IMG/VR virus record: IMGVR_UViG_3300009151_000077
Location: 1 to 61,461 of that record
From: a virus
Reading direction: 5' to 3' (one strand)
DNA length: 61,461 bases
In this document: piece after piece, positions 8,321 through 17,818 of the stretch
Numbering within the stretch: position 1 is the stretch's first letter
How the letters are laid out: each line of letters opens with the position of its first letter
Made by a program: the position numbers and the translations under genes
The notes under the pieces: model-generated
What the model saw: the letters and a program-made list of their open reading frames with translations, nothing else
Database searches by the model: none
What the model was told of the DNA's origin: nothing

Positions 8321-9412
8321 ATGGAAGGAGAATTTAAAGTAAGAGCGGTAGAGTTCGAAGAAAAAGGTGTCGTTGAAATTGAGAATCAATTGCTAAAGGA
8401 GCATGAGGAAAAATTAAACGGTACCTCAGAAGCTGAGACTATTGATACTTCAAACTTACAACCAGCAGTAGAAGAAAATACTGTTGAAGAAATGGATGAT
8501 AATAAAGTTCTTTCATATCTTGGTAAAAGATGGAATCGAGAGATTACATCGCTAGACGAATTGGCAGATCAACGTAGGGATAACGAAGAGTTACCTGAAG
8601 ATGTATCTACCTTTTTAAAATATAAAAAAGAAACTGGAAGAAGCATCCAAGACTTTATTCAATTGAATAAGGATTATGATGCTGAAGAACCAGACTCTTT
8701 GTTGTTTGAATATTATAAGAATCAAAATGCGGATTTAGATTCTGAAGATATTAGATTTGATATAGAAAGCAATTTTTCATATGATTCAGATTTTGATGAT
8801 GAAAAAGATATCAAGAAAAAACAAATAGCAAAGAAAAAAGAGCTTGCTAAAGCTAAGAAGTATTTCAACGAATTGAAAGAACAGTACAAAGTTCCACTTG
8901 AGTCAAGGGATTCTTTTGTTCCACAAGAAGAAAGAGATAATTATGATGCTTACAAGAAATATAGAGAGTCTTCCTCTCTCAACGATGAAGAGCAACAGAA
9001 GAGGTCTAGATACTTCGCTGATAAAACAAATGAATTGTTCTCTGATAAGTTCGAAGGTTTCGGATTTAATATTGATGAGAACAAAAAGTTAGTATATAAA
9101 CCAGCTGAATCAAAAACCTTATTGCAGGAACAAGCAAATTTAAATAGCTTCGTATCGAAGTTTTTAAATGATGATGGTTACCTTGCTGATGCTGAGTCCT
9201 TTCACCGTGCTATATCTGTAGCCTCAAATCCAGAAAAATTTGCTAAGTTCTTTTATGAGCAAGGTAAGTCAGAAGCAATTGATGGTGTATCTAGGGAATC
9301 AAAGAATATTGACATGACTAGACAAACTACTCAAATTACTCCTAGTACTGGAATGCAGGTTAGAGTTTTAGATCAAGAGCGTGGAAGCAGATTAGTAATA
9401 AAAAAACGTTAA
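8321..9412 (+). CDS. probable capsid scaffolding protein
   Basis: 363 aa, highly charged, with acidic N-terminal half and Lys/Glu-rich coiled-coil-like segment at about 165-200; it ends in a basic tail (VIKKR), typical of scaffolds that bind the capsid shell through a basic C-terminus. It lies between portal and major capsid genes, the usual place. No protease motif is seen. The call rests on composition and position. Confidence 0.65.
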   Translation: MEGEFKVRAVEFEEKGVVEIENQLLKEHEEKLNGTSEAETIDTSNLQPAVEENTVEEMDDNKVLSYLGKRWNREITSLDELADQRRDNEELPEDVSTFLKYKKETGRSIQDFIQLNKDYDAEEPDSLLFEYYKNQNADLDSEDIRFDIESNFSYDSDFDDEKDIKKKQIAKKKELAKAKKYFNELKEQYKVPLESRDSFVPQEERDNYDAYKKYRESSSLNDEEQQKRSRYFADKTNELFSDKFEGFGFNIDENKKLVYKPAESKTLLQEQANLNSFVSKFLNDDGYLADAESFHRAISVASNPEKFAKFFYEQGKSEAIDGVSRESKNIDMTRQTTQITPSTGMQVRVLDQERGSRLVIKKR

Positions 9413-9433
9413 ACAATTTAAAAACTTAAAAAA

Positions 9434-10876
9434 ATGGCTGGTACATTATCAACGAGCCCAGGTGTAGCAATTACACCTAGCTCAGTAAAGGCAACATTGC
9501 CTACAAATTATATTACAAACTTTAACTTCTTGAATCAGTATCTTCCAGATACATATGAGCAAGAATTTGAGCGTTACGGTAATAGATCAATTGCATCTTT
9601 CTTACGTATGGTAGGTGCAGAACTTCCTTCTAACTCTGACATGATCAAGTGGGCAGAACAAGGTCGTTTACATACAAAATACACAGATGTGTTTACTGCT
9701 CAAGCAGCAGGTGCTATTGGTACACCTGTAGTTTATAGTATGCAATCAGGTGTTATTTGTAACTTTAGAGTTGGTCAAACTGTATTTATTTCTCAGAACG
9801 CTGGTACTGCATCAAATAAAGGTGTTATTACTGCAGTAGCTACTAACGGAAGTACATTTACAGTTGCTTATTATGAAGCTGCTCAAAATATCGTTGCTGG
9901 TTCATCTACTACTAATTTATGTACTGTATTTGTTTACGGTTCTGAATTTTCTAAGGGTACTGCTGGTATGGTTGGATCTAACGAAGCTCAAGATTTATTC
10001 TTTAGTAACAAACCAATTATCATTAAGGACAAGTATACTGTATCTGGTTCAGATATGGCACAAGTTGGATGGGTTGAGGTAACTACTGAAAATGGAGCTA
10101 CTGGATACTTATGGTATATTAAGTCAGAGCACGAAACTCGTCTTCGTTTTGAAGATTATTTAGAGATGGCTATGGTTGAAGGTACTCCTGCTGCTACAGC
10201 TTCTGGAGCATTGGCTGAATTATCTAAGTCTACTAATGCTGCCCCTGGATCTGGAGCTGGTACAACTGCTGCTGGTACAGAAGGTATGTTCAATGCTATT
10301 GAAACTCGTGGTAACGTATGGTCAGGTGGTACTCCATCTTCATTGGGTGACTTTGATACAATCGTACAACGTCTTGACAAGCAAGGAGCTATCGCTGAAA
10401 ACGCATTGTTCTTGAATCGTCAATTCTCTTTTGATATCGATGATATGTTAGCTGCTCAAAACTCTTACGGAGCTGGTGGAACTTCTTACGGATTGTTCGA
10501 CAACTCAGAAGAGATGGCACTTAACTTAGGTTTCTCTGGATTTAAGCGTGGATACGAATTCTACAAGACTGATTGGAAGTACTTAAACGATGCTACACTT
10601 AGAGGTGGTTTAGTTGGTGGTGCAGTTAACGGTGTATTAGTTCCAGCTGGAACAATGAGTGTATACGATCAAGTATTAGGTAAAAATGCTCGTAGACCGT
10701 TCTTACACGTTCGTTACCGTGCTTCAGAAACTGAAGACAGACGTTACAAGACTTGGATTACAGGTTCAGCAGGTGGTGCACAAACAAGTGATTTAGATGC
10801 AATGGAGGTTAACTTCTTGTCTGAAAGAGCTTTATGTACATTAGGTGCAAATAACTTCTTTATCTTTAAAGGATAA
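9434..10876 (+). CDS. major capsid protein, HK97-fold likely
   Basis: 480 aa, Gly/Ala/Thr rich. N-terminal arm, then a long helix region around GNRSIASFLRMVGAEL, an inserted beta-rich domain at about 90-160, and the RYRASETEDRRYKTWITGSAGG stretch near the end. Position after the scaffold and before an intrinsic terminator, length and composition fit crAss-like capsid proteins. Arginine is mostly CGT here, while neighbours use AGA, which suggests selection for high expression. Confidence 0.82.
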   Translation: MAGTLSTSPGVAITPSSVKATLPTNYITNFNFLNQYLPDTYEQEFERYGNRSIASFLRMVGAELPSNSDMIKWAEQGRLHTKYTDVFTAQAAGAIGTPVVYSMQSGVICNFRVGQTVFISQNAGTASNKGVITAVATNGSTFTVAYYEAAQNIVAGSSTTNLCTVFVYGSEFSKGTAGMVGSNEAQDLFFSNKPIIIKDKYTVSGSDMAQVGWVEVTTENGATGYLWYIKSEHETRLRFEDYLEMAMVEGTPAATASGALAELSKSTNAAPGSGAGTTAAGTEGMFNAIETRGNVWSGGTPSSLGDFDTIVQRLDKQGAIAENALFLNRQFSFDIDDMLAAQNSYGAGGTSYGLFDNSEEMALNLGFSGFKRGYEFYKTDWKYLNDATLRGGLVGGAVNGVLVPAGTMSVYDQVLGKNARRPFLHVRYRASETEDRRYKTWITGSAGGAQTSDLDAMEVNFLSERALCTLGANNFFIFKG

Positions 10877-10890
10877 GAATAATTGATATA

Positions 10891-10920
10891 GAGGGGGATA
10901 TAATGTCTCCCTCTTTATTT
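10891..10920 (+). terminator. intrinsic terminator after the capsid gene
   Basis: An eight-pair stem GAGGGGGA/TCTCCCTC (one G-U pair) with a seven-base loop is followed by a T-rich run. The downstream gene has no TAnnTTTG box, so partial read-through probably sets its lower expression. Confidence 0.75.
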
Positions 10921-10945
10921 TTAATTTTAATTTAAATTATATAAA

Positions 10946-11710
10946 ATGGAAAAAATCAAAAGAGTAAAATTAGATTCTAAGGATAGGATTTATTTATTAA
11001 GAGGAGAAGCTTCTCCACTAAGCTATTATATAGCATCAAAAGACACACCAAGAAAGAGATTGCTTTACTATAATGAAGAGACAAACTCTAATCATGCACT
11101 TCGGTATGCAAGAAATTCTAATACACCATTTCAAGAAGAACAAGATGCAAATGTTATTTTGGAGCCTATTGTTTTTGAGGATGGGGTATTAAATGTTCCA
11201 AAAAATAATCCTGTACTTCAAGAGTTCTTACATTATCATCCAAATAATGGTAATGAATTTTATGAATTCGATAATGAAAAAGATGCACAAGAAGATATGA
11301 TAATGTTGTACGATCAACTTGATGCTCAATTAGCAGCAAGAGATTTAGATATTTCAACACTTGAATCAGTTGCAAGATTATTAATGGGTGCAAATGTAGA
11401 TTCAATGAAGACCGCTGAATTAAAGAGAGATGTGATGTTATTTGCAAAGAGATATCCTCAAGATTTTATGGAAGCTATTAATGATCCATCATTAAAAATG
11501 AACAATATAGCCGCTAGAGCTATTGCTGATGGTTACTTATCATATAGAAATAACAAGAAAGAAATATTCTTTAATTTAAAAGATAATAAAAAGAAACTTT
11601 TAACTATTCCTTATGGTGATGATCCATTATATGTATTATCATCTTATCTTCAATCAGATGAGGGAATGGATTTATATAAATTTTTAGAAAATACTTTTTC
11701 CGAAAATTAG
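10946..11710 (+). CDS. unknown head-region protein
   Basis: 254 aa, largely helical and charged, with no motif recognised. It lies between the capsid terminator and the promoter of the 106-aa protein, so it probably depends on read-through. It could be a head completion or internal protein. Confidence 0.6.
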   Translation: MEKIKRVKLDSKDRIYLLRGEASPLSYYIASKDTPRKRLLYYNEETNSNHALRYARNSNTPFQEEQDANVILEPIVFEDGVLNVPKNNPVLQEFLHYHPNNGNEFYEFDNEKDAQEDMIMLYDQLDAQLAARDLDISTLESVARLLMGANVDSMKTAELKRDVMLFAKRYPQDFMEAINDPSLKMNNIAARAIADGYLSYRNNKKEIFFNLKDNKKKLLTIPYGDDPLYVLSSYLQSDEGMDLYKFLENTFSEN

Positions 11711-11718
11711 TATATTTG
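11711..11718 (+). promoter_or_regulatory. -7 box TATATTTG of a monocistronic gene
   Basis: Exact consensus starting right after the preceding stop codon; leader of about 25-29 bases to the ATG at 11748. With the terminator at 12093 it makes the 106-aa gene its own transcription unit. Confidence 0.6.
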
Positions 11719-11747
11719 CATAGTTATTAACTATTAAACATTTTAAA

Positions 11748-12068
11748 ATGAACAGAAAATTTTTACAATTTACTATTGGAGCTGCTGATGCACTTCCAAA
11801 AGCTTTAATCTCTGCTAATGCAGATTATTTAATTACAATGCCGACTACAGCTACATTATTGCTTATCGCTATTGGAGGAGTTGCAACTGCTGATGTAATT
11901 ACTATTACATTTACTACTGCTGATGCTACTTATGCATCTCACTATGCAGTTGTTAATGCTTTAGCTAATGCTAATAGCTCTTCATCTAATCCAGATGCAG
12001 TTATTACTCCAGCTTTACCAATGGTAGGAGCAACTCAACAATTAATTACTTCTGTAGCTATTTCATAA
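11748..12068 (+). CDS. small Ala/Thr-rich virion protein (decoration-like)
   Basis: 106 aa, almost free of charged residues after the first six, rich in Ala, Thr, Ile and Val, predicted as beta strands. It has its own promoter and terminator directly downstream of the capsid region, as expected for an abundant small structural protein. A capsid decoration or cement role is inferred; no family was recognised. Confidence 0.55.
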   Translation: MNRKFLQFTIGAADALPKALISANADYLITMPTTATLLLIAIGGVATADVITITFTTADATYASHYAVVNALANANSSSSNPDAVITPALPMVGATQQLITSVAIS

Positions 12069-12092
12069 TAGCATTGATTAATTTGAACATGA

Positions 12093-12121
12093 AAGGGCAC
12101 TTAGATTAAGTGCCTTTTTTT
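12093..12121 (+). terminator. intrinsic terminator
   Basis: Perfect eight-base stem GGCACTTA/TAAGTGCC with a three-base loop, flanked by A and T runs that extend the pairing, followed by seven T residues. Confidence 0.85.
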
Positions 12122-12124
12122 ATT

Positions 12125-12132
12125 TATCTTTG
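12125..12132 (+). promoter_or_regulatory. -7 box TATCTTTG of the connector/tail operon
   Basis: Exact consensus within the T-rich tail of the preceding terminator, 15 bases before the ATG at 12148. It would drive the long unit from the connector gene to the tail proteins. Confidence 0.65.
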
Positions 12133-12147
12133 TAAAAAGCATCAAAG

Positions 12148-12858
12148 ATGATCAACGAAGTTAGAAATACCGTACTATCTATAATTAGCAAAGACAATAG
12201 GGGATATATAACACCCCTAGAGTTCAATCTATTTGCAAGACAAGCACAGTTAGAAATATTTGAACAGTACATGTATAACTATAGCAATGCTATGGTTAAA
12301 CAAAATGCTAGAATGCATGGTGAGGGATACTCTAATATTGTACAAAATAATGCTGAGGTTATAGATAACTTTTCAGTATTCTCTGTATTAAATACAGCTG
12401 GTCCAGGTCAGTTTTACATTCCTGGTAATTATTTCTTCATTGAAAAGTTATTGTATAATAACAATAAAGAGATAGAAAGAGTTGAACATCAGAAGTTAAC
12501 TAACTTGCTTAACTCTAACATGACTGCTCCTACTGTAAACTATCCAGCATATACATTGACAGAGGGATATGGAAATAATCAATACGTTAATATATATCCT
12601 ACATCAATAACAACTAATGTACAGATACGATATATAAGATTTCCTAAGGTTCCTGTATGGACATATGCAACAACTCCAAATGGAGAGGCATTCTTTGATC
12701 CTAGTTCACCTTCATATCAAGACTTTGAGTTACCAGAGAGCGATCTACCTAACTTAGTTATAAAGATACTTGAGTACGCTGGAATATCTATTAGAGATAA
12801 TTATGTAGTATCAGCAGCAAAAACAGAAGAACTTCAAGACGCTCAACAAAACCAATAA
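12148..12858 (+). CDS. connector (head-tail adaptor or ring) protein, probable
   Basis: 236 aa. The N-terminal helices (INEVRNTVLSIISKDNRGYI, then LFARQAQLEIFEQYM) followed by a beta-rich half and a C-terminal helix ending in Gln-rich residues resemble connector proteins of short-tailed phages that bind below the portal. It is the first of two such genes before the large tail protein. The assignment is by layout and pattern. Confidence 0.6.
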   Translation: MINEVRNTVLSIISKDNRGYITPLEFNLFARQAQLEIFEQYMYNYSNAMVKQNARMHGEGYSNIVQNNAEVIDNFSVFSVLNTAGPGQFYIPGNYFFIEKLLYNNNKEIERVEHQKLTNLLNSNMTAPTVNYPAYTLTEGYGNNQYVNIYPTSITTNVQIRYIRFPKVPVWTYATTPNGEAFFDPSSPSYQDFELPESDLPNLVIKILEYAGISIRDNYVVSAAKTEELQDAQQNQ

Positions 12859-12861
12859 CAC

Positions 12862-13770
12862 ATGTCATATATAAATAACTATCAGTACTACACAAATAAC
12901 GGTAATATCCCAGAGGATACTAACTGGGGTTCTTATCAATATGTAAGTCTGTATGACCTAGTGAACAACTTTATGTTGATGTATGTTGGAAATGATAAGC
13001 TAGTAAATAATGTTGATAGATATACTATATTATTTCACGCTAAGAGAGCCATACAAGAACTAAACTATGATGCACTAAGAAACATAAGGGCACTAGAGTT
13101 AGAGATCGGTGATGAGCTTAAAATGATACTTCCTCCAGACTATGTAAACTATGTTCGTATATCAATGTTAAGAAATAATGTTCTTATACCATTGGTTGAA
13201 AATAGAACCGCTATGACTGCTACGGCATACTTGCAAGATAATAACTTAGATATAGTATTTGATTCAAATGGATCGGTAGTTATATCTGAGTCAAAGTTAG
13301 ATATACTAAGACAAGAAAAGCAATTATATACAGGTGGTGGTTTATATCACAACAACTACGGTTGGAACTACAATGGAGACTGGTTTTTTAGTTATTCTAT
13401 TGGCCAAAGATACGGTATGAGTCCAGAAGATTCAAACGTAAACCCAAAGTTCACAATCAACAAGGTGGCAGGCGTCATTGATTTTTCTACTGGAGTTGAG
13501 AATTCATTCATAGTTCTAGAGTATGTCTCTGACGGAATGGAGAATGGAGACGAAACTAAAATAACTATCAACAAGTTAGCTGAGGAGTACATATACTCAT
13601 ACTTAAAGTACGCTATACTTAATAATAAGTATGGAGTGCAAGAGTATGCAATAGCTAGAGTTAAGAAAGAAAAGACAGCCGCTCTTAGAAATACTAAAAT
13701 AAGATTAAGCAACTTACACCCATCACGTCTTCTTATGAGCTTAAGGGGTAAGGATAAATGGATTAAATAA
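12862..13770 (+). CDS. second connector/ring-like tail protein
   Basis: 302 aa. An N-terminal helical stretch (RYTILFHAKRAIQELNYDAL), a central beta region LPPDYVNYVRISML, an acidic loop region and a C-terminal helical segment form the pattern seen in gp4/gp11-like adaptor or ring proteins. It follows the 236-aa connector by three bases and precedes the 1347-aa tail protein by two. Confidence 0.6.
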   Translation: MSYINNYQYYTNNGNIPEDTNWGSYQYVSLYDLVNNFMLMYVGNDKLVNNVDRYTILFHAKRAIQELNYDALRNIRALELEIGDELKMILPPDYVNYVRISMLRNNVLIPLVENRTAMTATAYLQDNNLDIVFDSNGSVVISESKLDILRQEKQLYTGGGLYHNNYGWNYNGDWFFSYSIGQRYGMSPEDSNVNPKFTINKVAGVIDFSTGVENSFIVLEYVSDGMENGDETKITINKLAEEYIYSYLKYAILNNKYGVQEYAIARVKKEKTAALRNTKIRLSNLHPSRLLMSLRGKDKWIK

Positions 13771-13772
13771 TT

Positions 13773-16700
13773 ATGGCTGAGCAACTAGATTCCACGACAA
13801 TCAAAATGTTTGTCGCTGGTAAAATGAATCAAGATATTGACGAGAGGCTTCTTCCTGACGGAGAGTATAGAGATGCATTAAATGTAACTTTAGATACCTC
13901 ATCTGGATCAAATATTGGATCAGTTCAGAATTCTCTTGGAAATACTAAAAAACTTTCCATTGCCTCTATATTATCAACGACTCCAATAAACGCAAAGACT
14001 ATTGGTGCTGTATCATATGAGGCTAAAAACTTAATGTATTGGTTTGTAACCTCAAATAATTTAGATGCAATTATAGAGTACAATGTATCTACAGGTCAAT
14101 CAACAAGAGTACTTGAGTGTACAAATGGAACTCTTAACTTTAGCAGTCAATATATTATAACTGGTGTAAACTACTTAGAGGGCGGAAACGGTAATACATA
14201 TTTATTTTGGACTGATAACTATAATCCACCTAGACGTATAAATATTGGTAGATGTAAGTCATATGGTTTAAATGATCCTAGAATAACTAGAGATATTGAC
14301 GTGGTACTTAGGCCTCCACTAAATGCACCGTATATACTTTTATCTAAAGACCCAGCTATATTGTCCAATAATCTAGAAGAAAAGTTTTTATACTTTAGCT
14401 ATAGATATAAGTACATTGATAATGAGTATAGTTCTATGGCTCCCTTTTCAGCTGTTGCTTTTCAAGCAGGTCCTTTAAATTTAGATTATGAGACAGGTGA
14501 CAATAAATCAATGCTTAATATATATAATAAAGCAGATATAACATTTGAGACTGGAAATGAATTTGTTAAAGAAATACAGCTATTAGTTAGAGATACTCGT
14601 AGCTTAAATGTTATGATTATAGACTCATTCAATAAATCTGATTTATTTATACTAAATAATAATACATATTCATTTACATTTAGAAATAATAAAACATATA
14701 CTCCATTGTCTAACGATCAAGTAACTAGATTATTTGATAATGTTCCTTTAAAAGCAAAGGCACAAGATTTAATAGGAAATAGACTTATATATGGAAATTA
14801 TTTACAATTTAGAAATATTTCATCTTCTGACGGTGCTAATATTAATATTGATTATACCGTAGGATTTGTATCATATCCAGTAAATAATGCATTAAATCCT
14901 AAGCAAACATTTAGAAGCGATAGAGACTATGAGGTTGGAATTGTATATGGAGATGATTACGGCAGACTTACAACTGTATTAACTACTAATAGAAGCAATG
15001 CTATTAATTCATTAAGCAGTTCTGTATATATACCACCTACTAATTCTGATACTGCTAATAGTTTAACAGTAAACATAAAAAACTCACCTCCAGCTTGGGC
15101 AACTAACTATAGATTAGTAGTCAAACAAGCAAAACAAACATACTATAATATATTTCCAAAAGGATTCTACGCAAGTGGACCGTTTAGGTATTTTCTTATA
15201 AATGAATCTGATAGAGATAAATTTAGTGTAGGTGATTATATTATATTTAAAACTGCAAATAATGGGCCTACTCATATTAATAAACAATTTAAAATACTTG
15301 AGTTTGAATTAAAGTCAGCTGGATTTATAACAAATGCATTAGAAGGATTATATTTTAAAATAAAAGTAGAGTATTCAGATACATTTTTAAATGCATCTAC
15401 AATTCAAAATATATCTTATACTAATCAAGGTATAAATAATCCTAGTAATAATGGTTCAGCTGTTGGGTTAACTGTTCCAGTATTACAAAATACATATGGA
15501 ACAGCAAATCCACCAACTTGGTTAAATCCATGGCCTTCTTACATATCCTCGCCTATATTTTATGGGTCTTCAACTAGTAATCAAAATGCTATATCTATAA
15601 ATTTTACAAATGTATTTAATATTGGATCTACATCATATAATGGATATAAAGGACAGTATTTTGGATTTAAAGATTTAAGATATACTATTGAGATAAGATC
15701 TAATAATACATATAATTATACTTCTGATTTAACGGGGCAATCTGGATGGCAAATTGTTGATATACCAATAGTTCCAAATGCAATAGATTTTATAAAACTT
15801 CCTTTAGGAATAAATGGATCTGCAAATGGTGCATCTGATTTAGCTTTTGTAATAAAATGGGGAAGTACTATATCATTATCAATAGGGGATAAATTTAAAA
15901 TTAGCTGTAGATCTAAAAATGGTGATAATTATTTTCCAGGAGCTACTAATAATTGTGGGTTGCTTGATACAGATTGGGGTAAAACAGGTGGTTTTGCAAT
16001 TGTAAATGGAGATTATAATGGTGCCATATTTCCTGGTGCTGTTATAAAAATACAAATAGTAGAAGATAGATATAATTCAAGTCCATATGTAACTGTGCAA
16101 TCATTTGTATCTCAATATTATTATAAAAATATTGAAGAGTGGTTTGTTGAGTCTCTTGAGTTTTTAAACTTTATACAGAATAATCAAAATGGAGTTAATA
16201 TATTTTCAAAAGGTATATGGTTTAGAAATACCGTTGGAGTTGGACAGGCTCCTGCTGGCGTAAGTTCAAATGTATCAAATTATTATCCAACTGCTGGAAA
16301 TGCTAGTCCTACAAACTATGTATATAACCTATATAATGGATTTAATACAAAAATGTTTATTCGTGGATTTGGAGGAAGAGATGGTCAAAATAAACAAAAT
16401 GTAATTAGAGTTTCTTTAACCATAGATCAATCTCCTCCAAATAAAATAGTAGTATGTGAAACTATACCGAAAGAAAATGATGCAGATATATACCACGAGT
16501 TAAGTTACACCTATCCAATTATAAATGGAAGACATATTTCTAGATGGCAATATGATACAAAAGCTCCAATGTCTTCTGGACTAGGTACACGTTTAACACA
16601 GACTTCAAAAAAATATCCTCATTATTTTACACAAGGAGAAACTATATATGTAAAGTCACCTGGTGTATTTGCTGGTGCTATGTATGTTACTTTTGTTCCA

Positions 16701-17816
16701 AATAGATATGAAGTATGTGTTAGTTTATTTGCATTCCCTGGTGGGCCTACAATACCTGGATCTGTAGCTTATGCTTTTGGAGAGCAAGATCAAACGTCAG
16801 TAACTAATGGAGCAATAATTCACATAAATCATCCAGAGTCAAAGAATAGTAACTACAACGCATTTTGTTTTGGTACTGGGCTTGAGTCTTATAGAATAAA
16901 GGATGACTATGCAAATGCAACAATGGAGTATAGCACTAGAGTATTAACAGTTATAGAAGATTATAAACAAGAAAGTAAGTTTGCTTCATTAGCATATAGT
17001 GGTCTATACAGCGGAAGCTCATCAGTTAATAGATTAAATGAATTTAATTTATCATTAGCTAACTTTAAAAATTTAGATAAAGAATATGGTCCAGTGCAAA
17101 AAATGCATGCTAGAGACACTGATTTACTCGTGTTTCATCAAGACAAAGTTACTTCTGTATTATACGGTAAGAATTTATTGGTCGATGCATTAGGTGGAGG
17201 TCAGGTAGCATCTATACCAGAAGTGTTAGGAAATCAAATTGCATTTCCAGGTGAATATGGAATAAGCAGTAATCCTGAAAGTATGGCTATATGGAGTAAT
17301 GATATTTACTTTACAGATGCTAAGAGAGGTGTAGTTTTAAAACTTACTGGAGATAGACTAGAAGAGATATCTGCCAATGGAATGAAAGATTATTTTAGAG
17401 ATTTAATGAGAGACAATCCAAATAAACAAAAGCTTGGTGCGTATGATCCATATAATAGATCATATGTTCTTTCTGTAAATGAAACATCTACCCTTCCTTG
17501 CGAGCTATCTATAACTCCAACTCAAAGGATAATAAATAGTGCTCCAGGAGGACTAAGTGCATTTTTATTTGCAATTGAGTCTAACCAACCGTCATGGACA
17601 ATAGCAGTTCAAGACAATGGATATGGAACAAACTGGGTAAATTTGATTACTTTAAGTGGATCTTATAATCAGTTAATTTATGCAAATGTTGCTGGTAATG
17701 TTAATAATTTACCAAGAAGTATTAAATTTGTAGTAACTTATTGTGGAGGCACCAAGGTATTTACTCTTAATCAAGGTACAGTGAGTCCAGTATCAGTAAC
17801 GCCTGTAATTATTTAA
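13773..17816 (+). CDS. large tail tube/nozzle or stabilisation-like protein
   Basis: 1347 aa. The N-terminus starts with FVAGKMNQDIDERLLPDGEY and a region of repeated beta blades (about 60-250) as in nozzle and stabilisation proteins of P22- and T7-like tails; the C-terminal 100 residues form a separate beta domain. Crassvirales have a protein of similar place and size (the muzzle). It would extend the short tail below the ring proteins. No enzymatic motif is seen. Homology to the muzzle is an inference. Confidence 0.6.
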   Translation: MAEQLDSTTIKMFVAGKMNQDIDERLLPDGEYRDALNVTLDTSSGSNIGSVQNSLGNTKKLSIASILSTTPINAKTIGAVSYEAKNLMYWFVTSNNLDAIIEYNVSTGQSTRVLECTNGTLNFSSQYIITGVNYLEGGNGNTYLFWTDNYNPPRRINIGRCKSYGLNDPRITRDIDVVLRPPLNAPYILLSKDPAILSNNLEEKFLYFSYRYKYIDNEYSSMAPFSAVAFQAGPLNLDYETGDNKSMLNIYNKADITFETGNEFVKEIQLLVRDTRSLNVMIIDSFNKSDLFILNNNTYSFTFRNNKTYTPLSNDQVTRLFDNVPLKAKAQDLIGNRLIYGNYLQFRNISSSDGANINIDYTVGFVSYPVNNALNPKQTFRSDRDYEVGIVYGDDYGRLTTVLTTNRSNAINSLSSSVYIPPTNSDTANSLTVNIKNSPPAWATNYRLVVKQAKQTYYNIFPKGFYASGPFRYFLINESDRDKFSVGDYIIFKTANNGPTHINKQFKILEFELKSAGFITNALEGLYFKIKVEYSDTFLNASTIQNISYTNQGINNPSNNGSAVGLTVPVLQNTYGTANPPTWLNPWPSYISSPIFYGSSTSNQNAISINFTNVFNIGSTSYNGYKGQYFGFKDLRYTIEIRSNNTYNYTSDLTGQSGWQIVDIPIVPNAIDFIKLPLGINGSANGASDLAFVIKWGSTISLSIGDKFKISCRSKNGDNYFPGATNNCGLLDTDWGKTGGFAIVNGDYNGAIFPGAVIKIQIVEDRYNSSPYVTVQSFVSQYYYKNIEEWFVESLEFLNFIQNNQNGVNIFSKGIWFRNTVGVGQAPAGVSSNVSNYYPTAGNASPTNYVYNLYNGFNTKMFIRGFGGRDGQNKQNVIRVSLTIDQSPPNKIVVCETIPKENDADIYHELSYTYPIINGRHISRWQYDTKAPMSSGLGTRLTQTSKKYPHYFTQGETIYVKSPGVFAGAMYVTFVPNRYEVCVSLFAFPGGPTIPGSVAYAFGEQDQTSVTNGAIIHINHPESKNSNYNAFCFGTGLESYRIKDDYANATMEYSTRVLTVIEDYKQESKFASLAYSGLYSGSSSVNRLNEFNLSLANFKNLDKEYGPVQKMHARDTDLLVFHQDKVTSVLYGKNLLVDALGGGQVASIPEVLGNQIAFPGEYGISSNPESMAIWSNDIYFTDAKRGVVLKLTGDRLEEISANGMKDYFRDLMRDNPNKQKLGAYDPYNRSYVLSVNETSTLPCELSITPTQRIINSAPGGLSAFLFAIESNQPSWTIAVQDNGYGTNWVNLITLSGSYNQLIYANVAGNVNNLPRSIKFVVTYCGGTKVFTLNQGTVSPVSVTPVII

Positions 17817-17818
17817 AT

